From the NCBI GenBank assembly GCA_046704745.1, contig JBJKRL010000139.1, forward strand, positions 1 to 64,000: DNA of 64,000 bases. Reading direction: 5' to 3'. The notes under the pieces were generated by a model that worked only from the letters and a program-made list of their open reading frames with translations, did not search any database and was not told the DNA's origin. Below, in pieces: positions 8,715-16,312 of the stretch. How positions within the stretch are numbered: the stretch's first letter is position 1; each line of letters starts with the position of its first letter. The stretch is from CAWGGS01 sp046704745 (lineage in GTDB: Bacteria > Desulfobacterota > Desulfobulbia > Desulfobulbales > Desulfocapsaceae). The position numbers and the translations under genes are program-made.

Positions 8715-10187
8715 ATGTCATTTTTTACCTTGAAAGATCCCAGCCTGTTCCGCCGGCAATGCTTCATTGACGGGCAATGGAGCGATGCGGACAACGGCGA
8801 AACCCTTGAAGTGACCAATCCCGCAACCAAAGACGTTATCGGCACTGTCCCCAGGATGGGCGGAGCCGAAACCCGGCGGGCTATCGAGGCTGCGGCCAAC
8901 GCCTGGCCTGCCTGGCGAGCCAGGACCGCTCAGGACCGTTCAACCCTGCTGCGCAAGTGGTTCGAGCTGATGCTGGCCAACCAGCAGGATCTGGCGGTGC
9001 TGATGACCGCCGAACAGGGCAAGCCGCTGGCCGAGTCCCGCGGCGAGATTGCCTATGCCGCTTCCTTTATTGAATGGTTTGCCGAGGAGGGCAAGCGCGC
9101 ATACGGCGACGTGATTCCTCCGCACCAGGCTGACAGCCGAATCGTCGTACTCAAGGAACCGGTGGGCGTCTGCGCCGCCATCACCCCCTGGAATTTTCCT
9201 GCGGCCATGATTACCCGCAAGGCCGGGCCAGCCTTGGCCGCAGGATGCCCCATGGTGGTCAAGCCGGCAAGCTCCACCCCTTACTCCGCTCTGGCCCTGG
9301 CCGAACTCGCCCAGCGGGCGGGTATTCCGGCCGGTGTCTTCAGTGTCGTCACCGGATCTTCGGATGCCATTGGAGGTGAGCTGACCGCCAATCCTTTAGT
9401 GCGCAAACTGACCTTTACCGGCTCCACTGCCGTCGGAAAAAAGCTGATCGCCGCCTGTGCCGGCACAGTCAAAAAAGTTTCCATGGAGTTGGGGGGCAAT
9501 GCGCCCTTCATCGTCTTTGACGACGCGGACATCGACGCTGCAATCCAGGGAGCGATCATCTCCAAGTACCGCAACACCGGCCAAACCTGCGTCTGCACCA
9601 ACCGTTTCCTCGTCCAGGACGGTGTGTACGACGTCTTTGCCTCCAAGTTGGCGGAGGCGGTGAAAAAGATGACGGTGGGTGACGGTCTTGCCGGAGAAAC
9701 CCAACAGGGGCCGCTCATCGACATGGCAGCGGTCGAAACCGTGGAGAGGCACATTGCCGACGCCCTTGCCAAAGGGGCGCAGGTGGTCACCGGTGGCAAA
9801 CGCCACGCTCTGGGCGGCACCTTCTTTGAACCCACCGTCCTTTCCGGCGCCACCTTGGACATGCTGATCGCCCGGGAGGAGACCTTCGGCCCTGTTGCCC
9901 CTCTGTTCCGGTTCAAAACGGAAGAAGAGGCAATACGGCTGGCCAATGCCACTGAGTTCGGCCTTGCAGCCTATTTCTACAGCCGTGATATCGGCCGCAT
10001 CTGGCGGGTGGCCGAGGGCGTGGAATACGGCATGGTCGGTGTCAATACCGGCCTGATTTCCACCACCGTCGCCCCATTCGGCGGGGTCAAGGAATCGGGG
10101 ATCGGCCGCGAGGGCTCCAAGTACGGCATCGAAGAGTTCATGGAAGTGAAATATCTGTGTCTGGGGAGGGTCAAGCCCAACAATTAA
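8715..10187 (+). CDS. NAD(P)-dependent aldehyde dehydrogenase (succinate-semialdehyde dehydrogenase-like)
   Basis: A 490-residue ALDH-superfamily enzyme close in layout to the GabD group. The catalytic glutamate lies in MELGGNAP (about residue 258), the nucleophilic cysteine in NTGQTCVCTN (about residue 292), and the cofactor motif FTGSTAVGK is present. ATG 8715 follows AAAAGGAG. It probably converts the aldehyde made by the preceding alcohol dehydrogenase to an acid. It may be cotranscribed with it, but the 249-bp gap holds two repeat elements, so a separate promoter is possible. GabD-like annotation is by resemblance; the true substrate is not known. Confidence 0.92.
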   Translation: MSFFTLKDPSLFRRQCFIDGQWSDADNGETLEVTNPATKDVIGTVPRMGGAETRRAIEAAANAWPAWRARTAQDRSTLLRKWFELMLANQQDLAVLMTAEQGKPLAESRGEIAYAASFIEWFAEEGKRAYGDVIPPHQADSRIVVLKEPVGVCAAITPWNFPAAMITRKAGPALAAGCPMVVKPASSTPYSALALAELAQRAGIPAGVFSVVTGSSDAIGGELTANPLVRKLTFTGSTAVGKKLIAACAGTVKKVSMELGGNAPFIVFDDADIDAAIQGAIISKYRNTGQTCVCTNRFLVQDGVYDVFASKLAEAVKKMTVGDGLAGETQQGPLIDMAAVETVERHIADALAKGAQVVTGGKRHALGGTFFEPTVLSGATLDMLIAREETFGPVAPLFRFKTEEEAIRLANATEFGLAAYFYSRDIGRIWRVAEGVEYGMVGVNTGLISTTVAPFGGVKESGIGREGSKYGIEEFMEVKYLCLGRVKPNN

Positions 10188-10195
10188 AGATTTCA

Positions 10196-10375
10196 CTGAT
10201 TACCACTAATGTTCAGGAACTAATCCAGGGAGAGAACTGTTCGTTTTCGGGACGCCATAAACGCATCCATGGGGCCTTCGCCGAGGCCATCCAGGCTGCA
10301 GAGACCCGAAAGACAAACAGTTCTCTCCCTTCCCATTTCGTTAGGCTGAATTTTAGTGGTAATCAGAAAGATTTT
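10196..10375 (-). repeat. Palindromic repeat family 1, copy A (long arms)
   Basis: A palindrome of about 175 bp. The outer arms GATTACCACTAAtgTTCAG and CTGAATTTTAGTGGTAATC pair, as do the inner arms GGGAGAGAACTGTT and AACAGTTCTCTCCC. The centre carries, on the minus strand, the family core CAGCCTGGATGG...GTTTATGGCGTCC. It lies just after the aldehyde-dehydrogenase gene and just past the 3' end of the metallopeptidase gene. Confidence 0.88.
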
Positions 10376-10434
10376 TAAGGCAATTACCACTTTTAAGATG
10401 TCTACATGCCGTTTACCCCTTTCTATATAAACGA

Positions 10435-11157
10435 TCATCTCTCCAGTGCCGGCTGCTCGTGCCGTAATGTATCTCGTATAGGTTCCCATCCCGGTAAAAA
10501 TCTGCTTAGGAGGAGTTTGAAGTGTTCATTATGATGCCTCTCCAGCAGGTGGACCAGCTCATGCACCAGGACATACTCTAGGCATTCAGCAGGCTTCGTG
10601 GCCAGTTCCAGGTTCATCCAGATCCGTTTTCTCCGTGGATTACAGCTGCCCCATCTGGTTCGCATCCTTTTCACACCACAATGAGCCGCCTTAACACCCA
10701 TCTTGTGTTCCCAGTTCTTCAGCAAAACCGGTATCCTCTCTTTGAGCAGGCTGCGGTGCCACTCATGTAAAACTTTTCTACGATACGCTGTACCCGTCCC
10801 CGGACGGACATAGAGGAGCAAGGTTGCATCATTTGCTATTTTGATCTCATGCCTTCCCCAGCGTTCAATCACCTCCAACCGGTAGGGCTTGCCAAACACG
10901 CGGTGGCTCTCCCCGGTCACCATGCTGGCGGCAGCATGCCTGGGCTTCTCCCGAAAATACCGCTGCTTCCTGCTTATCCAGGACAGACGGCTGGTGATGG
11001 CTGATCGCACCTGGTCATCGTCGACAAACAACGGCACGGATATGCGAACGTCGCCTTCCGGGGGGTGGACAGAAAGATGCATGTTCTTGATCTTCTTTCT
11101 CACGACCTGCACTTCAATGTCTTTGATGACTATTTTGCTGGTACGCCTATTTTTCAT
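10435..11157 (-). CDS. YgjP-like (DUF45/M48-type) metallopeptidase
   Basis: A 240-residue protein of the YgjP/DUF45 family of zinc metallopeptidase-like proteins. The zinc motif HELVHLLERHH (HExxH form, about residue 190) is intact, and the upstream RMRTRWGSCNP motif is characteristic of this family. I choose ATG 11157 (MKNRRTSK...); the longer reading frame upstream is translated from a repeat element. No secretion signal is seen, so it is probably cytoplasmic. Members are often linked with restriction systems, but none is present here. The gene sits between two copies of palindromic repeat family 1. Its substrate is unknown. Confidence 0.85.
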   Translation of the reverse strand: MKNRRTSKIVIKDIEVQVVRKKIKNMHLSVHPPEGDVRISVPLFVDDDQVRSAITSRLSWISRKQRYFREKPRHAAASMVTGESHRVFGKPYRLEVIERWGRHEIKIANDATLLLYVRPGTGTAYRRKVLHEWHRSLLKERIPVLLKNWEHKMGVKAAHCGVKRMRTRWGSCNPRRKRIWMNLELATKPAECLEYVLVHELVHLLERHHNEHFKLLLSRFLPGWEPIRDTLRHEQPALER

Positions 11158-11204
11158 GCTGCTTATTCCATATAGAAATCTGGTTGCCCCTGAGGTCCAA
11201 CCTC

Positions 11205-11330
11205 TGAGAAGGGAAGGAAGAGAGCTGTTTGTTTCTCGGGTCTCTGCAGCCTGGATGGCGCAGGCTTTGCCCCCAGGGACGGGTTTATGGCGTCCCATGA
11301 AACGAACAGCTCTCTTCCTGCATCAGTGGG
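11205..11330 (+). repeat. Palindromic repeat family 1, copy B
   Basis: Arms GGAAGAGAGCTGTTTGTTTC and GAAACGAACAGCTCTCTTCC pair almost perfectly around the family core (CAGCCTGGATGG, then GTTTATGGCGTCCC). It lies upstream of the metallopeptidase start and beside the 3' end of the nitrilase-family gene, in the orientation opposite to copy A. Confidence 0.88.
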
Positions 11331-11362
11331 TAACATAAAAAGAGCAAGAAATATCAATAAAA

Positions 11363-12175
11363 CTATTGAAATAAATCATCACGGCGATGCTCAAGGGCCG
11401 GAAAGCTCGATCGAATCTCCTGCAGTGCAGTCATATCCAATTCAGCCATTACCGCGCAGACGCCGTCGGCGGCCTGGGCAACAATGGTTCCCCAGGGATT
11501 AATCACCATGCTTCGCCCAAAACACAGATGATCCGGTGGCGCCGCTCCCCACTGTCCCGCTGCTGCCACCCAACAAAGATTTTCAATGGCCCGGGCCCGC
11601 AGCAGAACCTCCCAGTGGTCGCGGCCGGTCTGCTGGGTAAAGGCTGCCGGCACAAGCAGTATCTGGGCTCCTTTTTTAGTGAGTTGCCTGAACAGTTCAG
11701 GGAAGCGGAGGTCATAGCAGGTCGCCATGCCGAAGATAATTTCACCAATGGAGAAGGTGACGATTTCACTTCCGGGACTGAACACACTGGACTCCAGATA
11801 TTTTCTGCCGTCGGGCAGCTCGACATCAAAGAGATGAATTTTTCGATAACGGGCGATGATCTCTCCCTGCGGATCAACAACCACCCCGGTGTTGAATATG
11901 CGCTCGCCCTCTCTTTCCAGGCAGCTGCCGATGTGAATATGAACATTCAACTCCCGCGCCAGTTTGCGAATTGTTTCCAGCCAGAATGACTGGAGAAGGG
12001 GCTCCGCGAGCTGTTTTCTCAAGTCATCGGAGCCGAGAAAGGAAAAGTATTCGGGCAGCATGATCAGCTCGGCGCCTTTTTTCGCCAGATTTCTGATCAG
12101 ATTTTCGGCTGCCGCCAGGTTTTTCTTCCTGTCATCCCTTGAGTTCATCTGCCCAAGGCCTATGGTGAGTTTCAT
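11363..12175 (-). CDS. Carbon-nitrogen hydrolase (nitrilase superfamily, Nit1/Nit2-like omega-amidase)
   Basis: A 270-residue amidase-fold protein. The Glu-Lys-Cys triad is visible in LPEYFSF (about residue 45), YRKIHLFD (about 115) and ATCYDLRFPELFR (about 150). The pattern around the cysteine is typical of the Nit1/Nit2 group, which hydrolyses deaminated glutathione or omega-amides such as alpha-ketoglutaramate. ATG 12175 is preceded by GAGGG; the in-frame extension upstream lacks a ribosome site. The gene appears monocistronic. Its exact substrate cannot be read from sequence. Confidence 0.88.
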   Translation of the reverse strand: MKLTIGLGQMNSRDDRKKNLAAAENLIRNLAKKGAELIMLPEYFSFLGSDDLRKQLAEPLLQSFWLETIRKLARELNVHIHIGSCLEREGERIFNTGVVVDPQGEIIARYRKIHLFDVELPDGRKYLESSVFSPGSEIVTFSIGEIIFGMATCYDLRFPELFRQLTKKGAQILLVPAAFTQQTGRDHWEVLLRARAIENLCWVAAAGQWGAAPPDHLCFGRSMVINPWGTIVAQAADGVCAVMAELDMTALQEIRSSFPALEHRRDDLFQ

Positions 12176-12194
12176 AATGTTGCCCTCATCTGCT

Positions 12195-12268
12195 AACCTG
12201 ACGTTCATAAAAAATCTAGCTGTACAAGTATCTTATCTTGAACGTCAGGTTAACCCTGATTTCTCATG
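12195..12268. repeat. Perfect 13-bp inverted repeat joined to a CCCGGATTT-family copy
   Basis: TAACCTGACGTTC at 12195-12207 pairs exactly with GAACGTCAGGTTA at 12240-12252 across a 32-base spacer. The right arm runs into TAACCCTGATTTCTCATG, a variant of the dispersed CCCGGATTTCTCAT element. A related GAACGCCAGGTTAGCCCTG occurs at about 18440. Confidence 0.65.
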
Positions 12269-12471
12269 TGATCAAACGGTACTGTCTTTGCGCTGTCGGC
12301 GCAACCGGGAAAAGCGAGATTGATATCTTTGCCTGGGGGTGAACATAGAATTTTCAGCTCTGCTTGTATTCAAGGTTCGTCTGTCAGGGCCCTTTCCCAG
12401 GCAAATTCGTATGTTACTGATTGTACGTTACAATGTTTATTAAAAATCCAGGTTGAACCCAGTACGTCGGT

Positions 12472-12500
12472 TTGACAATTGGCATCAGAAATGATAGATA
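12472..12500 (+). promoter_or_regulatory. Sigma-70-type promoter for the riboswitch transcript
   Basis: A perfect -35 box TTGACA (12472-12477) is followed after 17 bases by TAGATA (12495-12500). The predicted transcript would start near 12507, immediately before the riboswitch aptamer. Confidence 0.65.
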
Positions 12501-12511
12501 TTTGTATATAC

Positions 12512-12600
12512 CCACTTGGTAAGGGCAAACTCAAGGAAACTTGAAGACGCAAAGCCACGGGCCTCGCAAAAGGTCGCCGGGTTGCATGCAAGACAGGGTT
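12512..12600 (+). promoter_or_regulatory. GEMM-I riboswitch aptamer (cyclic di-GMP class I)
   Basis: The conserved GEMM-I blocks appear in order: AGGGCAAAC, a UCAAG-GAAA-CUUGA hairpin with GNRA tetraloop, GACGCAAAGCCACGGG, a tetraloop-receptor-like arm (GGCCT...AGGTCGCC), and CCGGGTTGC. These match the Vibrio Vc2 architecture. The AGGGCAAAC segment, which in Vc2 includes the guanine at position 20, is identical, so c-di-GMP is favoured over the cGAMP-sensing GEMM-Ib variant; this assignment depends on alignment. It lies about 100 bases before the start of a REC-PAS-PAS protein gene. Confidence 0.9.
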
Positions 12601-12651
12601 GTCGAAGATGGATATACACCTCTTGGTGAAAAGAAGTCGGGTATTCTTCTT

Positions 12652-12688
12652 TGCTCCAGACATCCTTCTCTTCGTTTTATCTGGAGCA
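12652..12688 (+). promoter_or_regulatory. Expression-platform hairpin covering the ribosome site
   Basis: TGCTCCAGA at 12652-12660 pairs exactly with TCTGGAGCA at 12680-12688. The right arm contains the GGAG ribosome-binding site of ATG 12693. The hairpin would hide that site, and it has no following U-run, so a translational rather than a termination switch is most likely. Confidence 0.65.
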
Positions 12689-12692
12689 GGTT

Positions 12693-14207
12693 ATGCCGAA
12701 AAAAGCACTCGTTATAGACAATAACGAAGTCTTTCTCAAACTTCTCTCCCATACACTGCAAACACGCGGTTTACAGGTTCTAACAGCTTCCGATGGTATT
12801 TCAGCATTAAAGATCCTGCAAAAATATCGCCCCGATATTATTTTCACAGATCTCATTATGCCCAACATAGACGGCGAGAATCTTTGCCGGATCCTTCGTA
12901 AGAAAAAAGAGTTTTCCTCAACACTTTTGATAATCGTTTCCGCTATCGCTGTTGAAGAGAATGTGGATTTTCTCTCTTTCGGCGCCCATGCCTGTATTGC
13001 AAAAGGCCCTGCGTCCGAGATAACTGCGAACATAGATCTGATACTCTCACATGCCCGAAACAATCGACTGGATCTCATTACAGGCAAGTGTTTTGGTGCT
13101 GAAAACCGAACGCAGCGATCGATAGCAAAGGAGCTCCTCGAAGCAAAACGTCATCTCAAACGTATCCTTGATAACATAGACAATGGTATTCTCGAGTTTT
13201 CCAGATCGGAGGCAATTGTCAATTGCAACGGATATGTATCTGATTTGTTTGGTAAAAACGTCACTGATCTCCTTTCTGCCAATATACGGGATCTGTTTTC
13301 TAAAGATGCCTATCAACATGTCTCAGAATGCCTGGATAGGTTCCAGACCAACCACTTCCCCGTTGAGAGCAGGCATTCCGTTAAGGTCGAAAACAAAGAT
13401 ATCGTTTTCAAATTCATCAGCATGGAGGATAAAGGCAACAGCACCTCGATCATGATTATCAGAGATATTTCCGAGGAGAAAAGAGCCCGTCTCAAGTTGA
13501 AAGAATATCTGGAACATTTGGAAAATCTTGTTGCTGAAAGGACAAAGAGCTATGAAGATGCCAACAGAGAGCTCGAAAAAGAGATAGCTGAACGAGAGAA
13601 GATTAATAAAGAACTGGAATTCGTTGCCAGACAATGGAGCAATACCTTCGACACAATTACTGATTTTGTTTCAGTACATGATAAGAACATGAAGTTTGTC
13701 AGGGTGAATAAGGCTCTTGCAGCTTTTTTAGGAAAGAAACCGGAAGAATTAATAGGCCGGTACTGTTATGAAGTCATGCACGGGCAAGATAAACCTTGGC
13801 AGAATTGCCCCCACCTAAGAGCAATAGAACAAAGAGAGTCAATAACATTTGAAATTAATGACAAAAACATAGGCATCCCTTTGCTTGTAACGTGCTCTCC
13901 TCTTTTGCACGGGGATGGAAGTCTGTTAGGATCCGTCCATGTTGCAAGAGATATATCTGAACAAAAAAAATCCAATGAAGTACTTGAAAAGCTTATTAAA
14001 AAGCTCGAAGACTCGTTGGCAAAGGTGAAGCTGTTAAGTGGATTTATCCCGATATGTGCATCCTGTAAAAAGATTCGGGACGATAAGGGATATTGGAAGC
14101 AGGTGGAGGAGTACATTCACGACCACTCGGAAGCGGAATTCAGCCACAGCATTTGTCCCGAATGTGCGAAAAGGCTCTATCCTGATTTAAGTGATGATAT
14201 GGAGTAA
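12693..14207 (+). CDS. Riboswitch-controlled REC-PAS-PAS signalling protein with Cys-rich C-terminal domain
   Basis: A 504-residue protein with no kinase, GGDEF or DNA-binding domain. Residues 1-120 form a receiver domain with phospho-acceptor Asp53 (FTDLIMP); the acidic pair is Asp9-Asn10, not Asp-Asp. A PAS-like domain (about 150-270), a coiled coil (about 275-320) and a second PAS domain (about 320-440) follow. The last 60 residues have the pattern PICASCKKIRDD...FSHSICPECAKRLYP, a CxxC...CxxC candidate metal site; the same domain ends the response regulator at 18855-19472. ATG 12693 is chosen because its ribosome site lies in the riboswitch-linked hairpin. Production is therefore expected to respond to c-di-GMP. 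The output function is unknown. Confidence 0.85.
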   Translation: MPKKALVIDNNEVFLKLLSHTLQTRGLQVLTASDGISALKILQKYRPDIIFTDLIMPNIDGENLCRILRKKKEFSSTLLIIVSAIAVEENVDFLSFGAHACIAKGPASEITANIDLILSHARNNRLDLITGKCFGAENRTQRSIAKELLEAKRHLKRILDNIDNGILEFSRSEAIVNCNGYVSDLFGKNVTDLLSANIRDLFSKDAYQHVSECLDRFQTNHFPVESRHSVKVENKDIVFKFISMEDKGNSTSIMIIRDISEEKRARLKLKEYLEHLENLVAERTKSYEDANRELEKEIAEREKINKELEFVARQWSNTFDTITDFVSVHDKNMKFVRVNKALAAFLGKKPEELIGRYCYEVMHGQDKPWQNCPHLRAIEQRESITFEINDKNIGIPLLVTCSPLLHGDGSLLGSVHVARDISEQKKSNEVLEKLIKKLEDSLAKVKLLSGFIPICASCKKIRDDKGYWKQVEEYIHDHSEAEFSHSICPECAKRLYPDLSDDME

Positions 14208-14431
14208 GATTTTCTTTCAAATTGATGGATTCCATCTTCGGTTCTGGGAACCGAGGCAAAATCCTTGGTCCGCTTGAACAACAGAGTTTCAAGGTCCTCC
14301 CGTGCCACATTCGGCAAATTATACAAACCGCAACAAGCCCCGCAGGAGACGGTTTTACTCGCCTGGCGCAGATATATTGTGTGGATCGTATCAAGCATGA
14401 ATCGCTCTAGACCCGCATTTCTCAGAAACAC
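14177..14431 (-). pseudogene. Remnant of a Cys-cluster (YkgJ-like) protein gene
   Basis: A minus-strand frame, best read from ATG 14408, encodes the start of a protein with VSCGACCGLYNLPN, resembling the N-terminus of iron/zinc-chelating Cys-cluster proteins. It ends after about 70 residues, where it runs into the 3' end of the convergent REC-PAS-PAS gene, so the C-terminal part is missing. Codon choice looks protein-like, but the family match is from memory of the motif only. The rest of the gap to 14684 shows nothing further. Confidence 0.4.
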
Positions 14432-14684
14432 TGTGTCAACTGACGTCAGAGTAAGGATATGCCGGCGGTCGTTTCAATTGATAAAAAAAATGGAGACCAC
14501 AGCAGTATATATAAATGCTGGCCGAATAGGAACAATCAACAAGAGTAGCCTGTAGTTCCATTTCCGACACAAAGTCCCGACTACCTGTTCTTCGCAGGAA
14601 GTGCGAAAAAAATGTTGTTATTTTGCGAGATGCTGGTTAGGTATCCACGCTTGGGTTCTAAATATAACAAAAAAGGAGGTTTTT

Positions 14685-15224
14685 ATGCGTACTAGATTGT
14701 TTGCACTACTCATCGTTCTTTTAATTCCTTTCTCAGCATTGGCAAAAGACAATAACGGGGGAGCGAGCACAGCGTCTGTAAAGCAGCTGATGGCCGTCAC
14801 AAAGACAAAAAGGATGCTGGATAATACCATGTCTCAAATAGATGGTTGGATGAAGGCTACCCTGCAGCAGGCAATGGCGGGTAAAAAACTTACGCCTGAA
14901 CAGGACAAAATTGCTGCCGATATGCGGGCCAAGTTGATTGCTCTGTATGAGAAAGACTTGTCATGGAAGTCGCTGGAACCAATGTTTGTTGATATCTATC
15001 AGAAATCCTTTACGCAAAAGGAGATAGACGGAATGCTGGCCTTCTACAAATCAGAGGCCGGCCAGGCATTGATTTCCAAAATGCCGATTGTCATGCAAAG
15101 CACCTTGCAGATTATGAGAAATAAAATGGTGGTACTCATGCCGAAAATTGAACAACTTACCCATGAAACTGTGGAAAAGATGAAAGCGGTGGAAAAACCA
15201 GCCAAGACTAAGGAAACTAAGTAA
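14685..15224 (+). CDS. Secreted DUF2059 family protein
   Basis: A 179-residue protein with a clear signal peptide (MRTRLFALLIVLLIPFSALA) and a helical body typical of DUF2059, including the FTQKEIDGMLAFYKSEAGQALISKMP segment that is conserved in this family. ATG 14685 follows AAGGAGG at 14673-14679; upstream in-frame sequence is not protein-like. It is expected to be periplasmic. The C-terminus is lysine-rich. The gene stands alone, followed by a palindromic-repeat copy. The molecular role of DUF2059 proteins is not established. Confidence 0.85.
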   Translation: MRTRLFALLIVLLIPFSALAKDNNGGASTASVKQLMAVTKTKRMLDNTMSQIDGWMKATLQQAMAGKKLTPEQDKIAADMRAKLIALYEKDLSWKSLEPMFVDIYQKSFTQKEIDGMLAFYKSEAGQALISKMPIVMQSTLQIMRNKMVVLMPKIEQLTHETVEKMKAVEKPAKTKETK

Positions 15225-15250
15225 CAAATCATGTCAGGAGGACAATTTTA

Positions 15251-15362
15251 GCCTGGATGGCTGCAGTGAAGCCCTCAAGGATGGGTTTATGGCGTCCTGA
15301 GAAACGAACAGTTCTCCCTCATCCGTTGAGATAGGCTGAGTTTCAATGGTAATCAGAACGAT
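15251..15362 (+). repeat. Palindromic repeat family 1, copy C (left arm lost)
   Basis: The family core CAGCCTGGATGG...GTTTATGGCGTCC is followed by GAAACGAACAGTTCTCCC and the same outer arm as copy A (GGCTGA, then TGGTAATCAGAA). The matching left outer arm is absent, so this copy is truncated on that side. It lies between convergent genes and ends at the stop codon of the universal stress gene. Confidence 0.85.
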
Positions 15363-15364
15363 AT

Positions 15365-16312
15365 TTATATGCAGGTAAACGGATCTTTCATGAAGTCGGG
15401 ATCGTCTTCGGGAAGCCGTTTGACGATCAGGACACTGGACAGGGCTCGATCGAGAACCCGAAGCGGCAAGCTGCCCAGCATGCGGCGGTAGACATCGTGA
15501 CGAAGGCTGGCGCCCATCATGATGATGGATCCTTTACCGGCGATTTCGAGAATCGTATCCTCGCGGCTGCGGCTTTCGCGCACGCTGACCGCACCGACTT
15601 TTTGGCATCCTGACAACCACTTCTCGCCCTCCTTCAGGCATGACTCGGCCGCTTCGACCATTTGAGCTTCGGCATCCTGCAGGCGAACGTACAGCATGTC
15701 GATGGGTCGCCGAATGGCTGGGAGCAATTGCTTGAGCATCGGAAAAATCCGGCGGCATGACGGCGAACCATCCGCACAGATGAGGAATCGGCCGTCCGGT
15801 CCGCCACCGCGCACCACCAACAGTGATGTGTTTAGATCCAACGCCAGCTGGCGTGTGGTATTGCCGGCCACAAGATGGCTCAATCTGCCGCGGCGGGGTG
15901 GCGCGACGATGAGCAGGTTATAGCCGTGTTCCTCCACTTCCCTGTTGATCGTCTCGAGGAAATGGCCAAAGCATTCATAAAAGGCAATGCGTCCCTCAAC
16001 CGCACCGTCGCAAAAAAACATGTACCCCTGGGGAATATCGCGGATCTTGATCGTATCGATCGGCGATAGAACGCCGTCCTGGGCCAATACTGATGCCGCC
16101 TGGAGCAAATTCTGCAAACCCTGCGGCAGTTCGGAACGCCCAGCGGCGGTCAGCTCGATGCCCACGGGCGGCGGTTCTTCAGCGGCATGGGTGCCAGAAC
16201 GTACGGTAATGACACTCAATTCAGCATTCAACCGTTTTTTGAGGTTCGCGGCGAAGTGCAGGGCGCGAAGGGCGCCAGGTTTCCCATCCGTATAAACGAG
16301 CAGTTTGATCAT
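15365..16312 (-). CDS. Tandem universal stress protein
   Basis: A 315-residue protein made of two UspA-like halves. The first (residues 1-170) begins MIKLLVYTDG and ends LLVVRGG; the second (about 172-300) begins GRFLICADGS and ends SVLIVKR, with IIMMGASLRHDVYRRMLGS resembling the family ATP-loop (GxxGxxxxxxxG) though in degraded form. Its ATG lies within the stop codon of the SulP transporter gene (ATGA, 16309-16312), so it is translated with the transporter and may modulate or sense ion or energy status for it. Confidence 0.85.
   Translation of the reverse strand: MIKLLVYTDGKPGALRALHFAANLKKRLNAELSVITVRSGTHAAEEPPPVGIELTAAGRSELPQGLQNLLQAASVLAQDGVLSPIDTIKIRDIPQGYMFFCDGAVEGRIAFYECFGHFLETINREVEEHGYNLLIVAPPRRGRLSHLVAGNTTRQLALDLNTSLLVVRGGGPDGRFLICADGSPSCRRIFPMLKQLLPAIRRPIDMLYVRLQDAEAQMVEAAESCLKEGEKWLSGCQKVGAVSVRESRSREDTILEIAGKGSIIMMGASLRHDVYRRMLGSLPLRVLDRALSSVLIVKRLPEDDPDFMKDPFTCI

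Noticed and set aside
10435..11298. The longer version of the metallopeptidase starting near 11298.
   Set aside because: The extra N-terminal part is translated repeat sequence.
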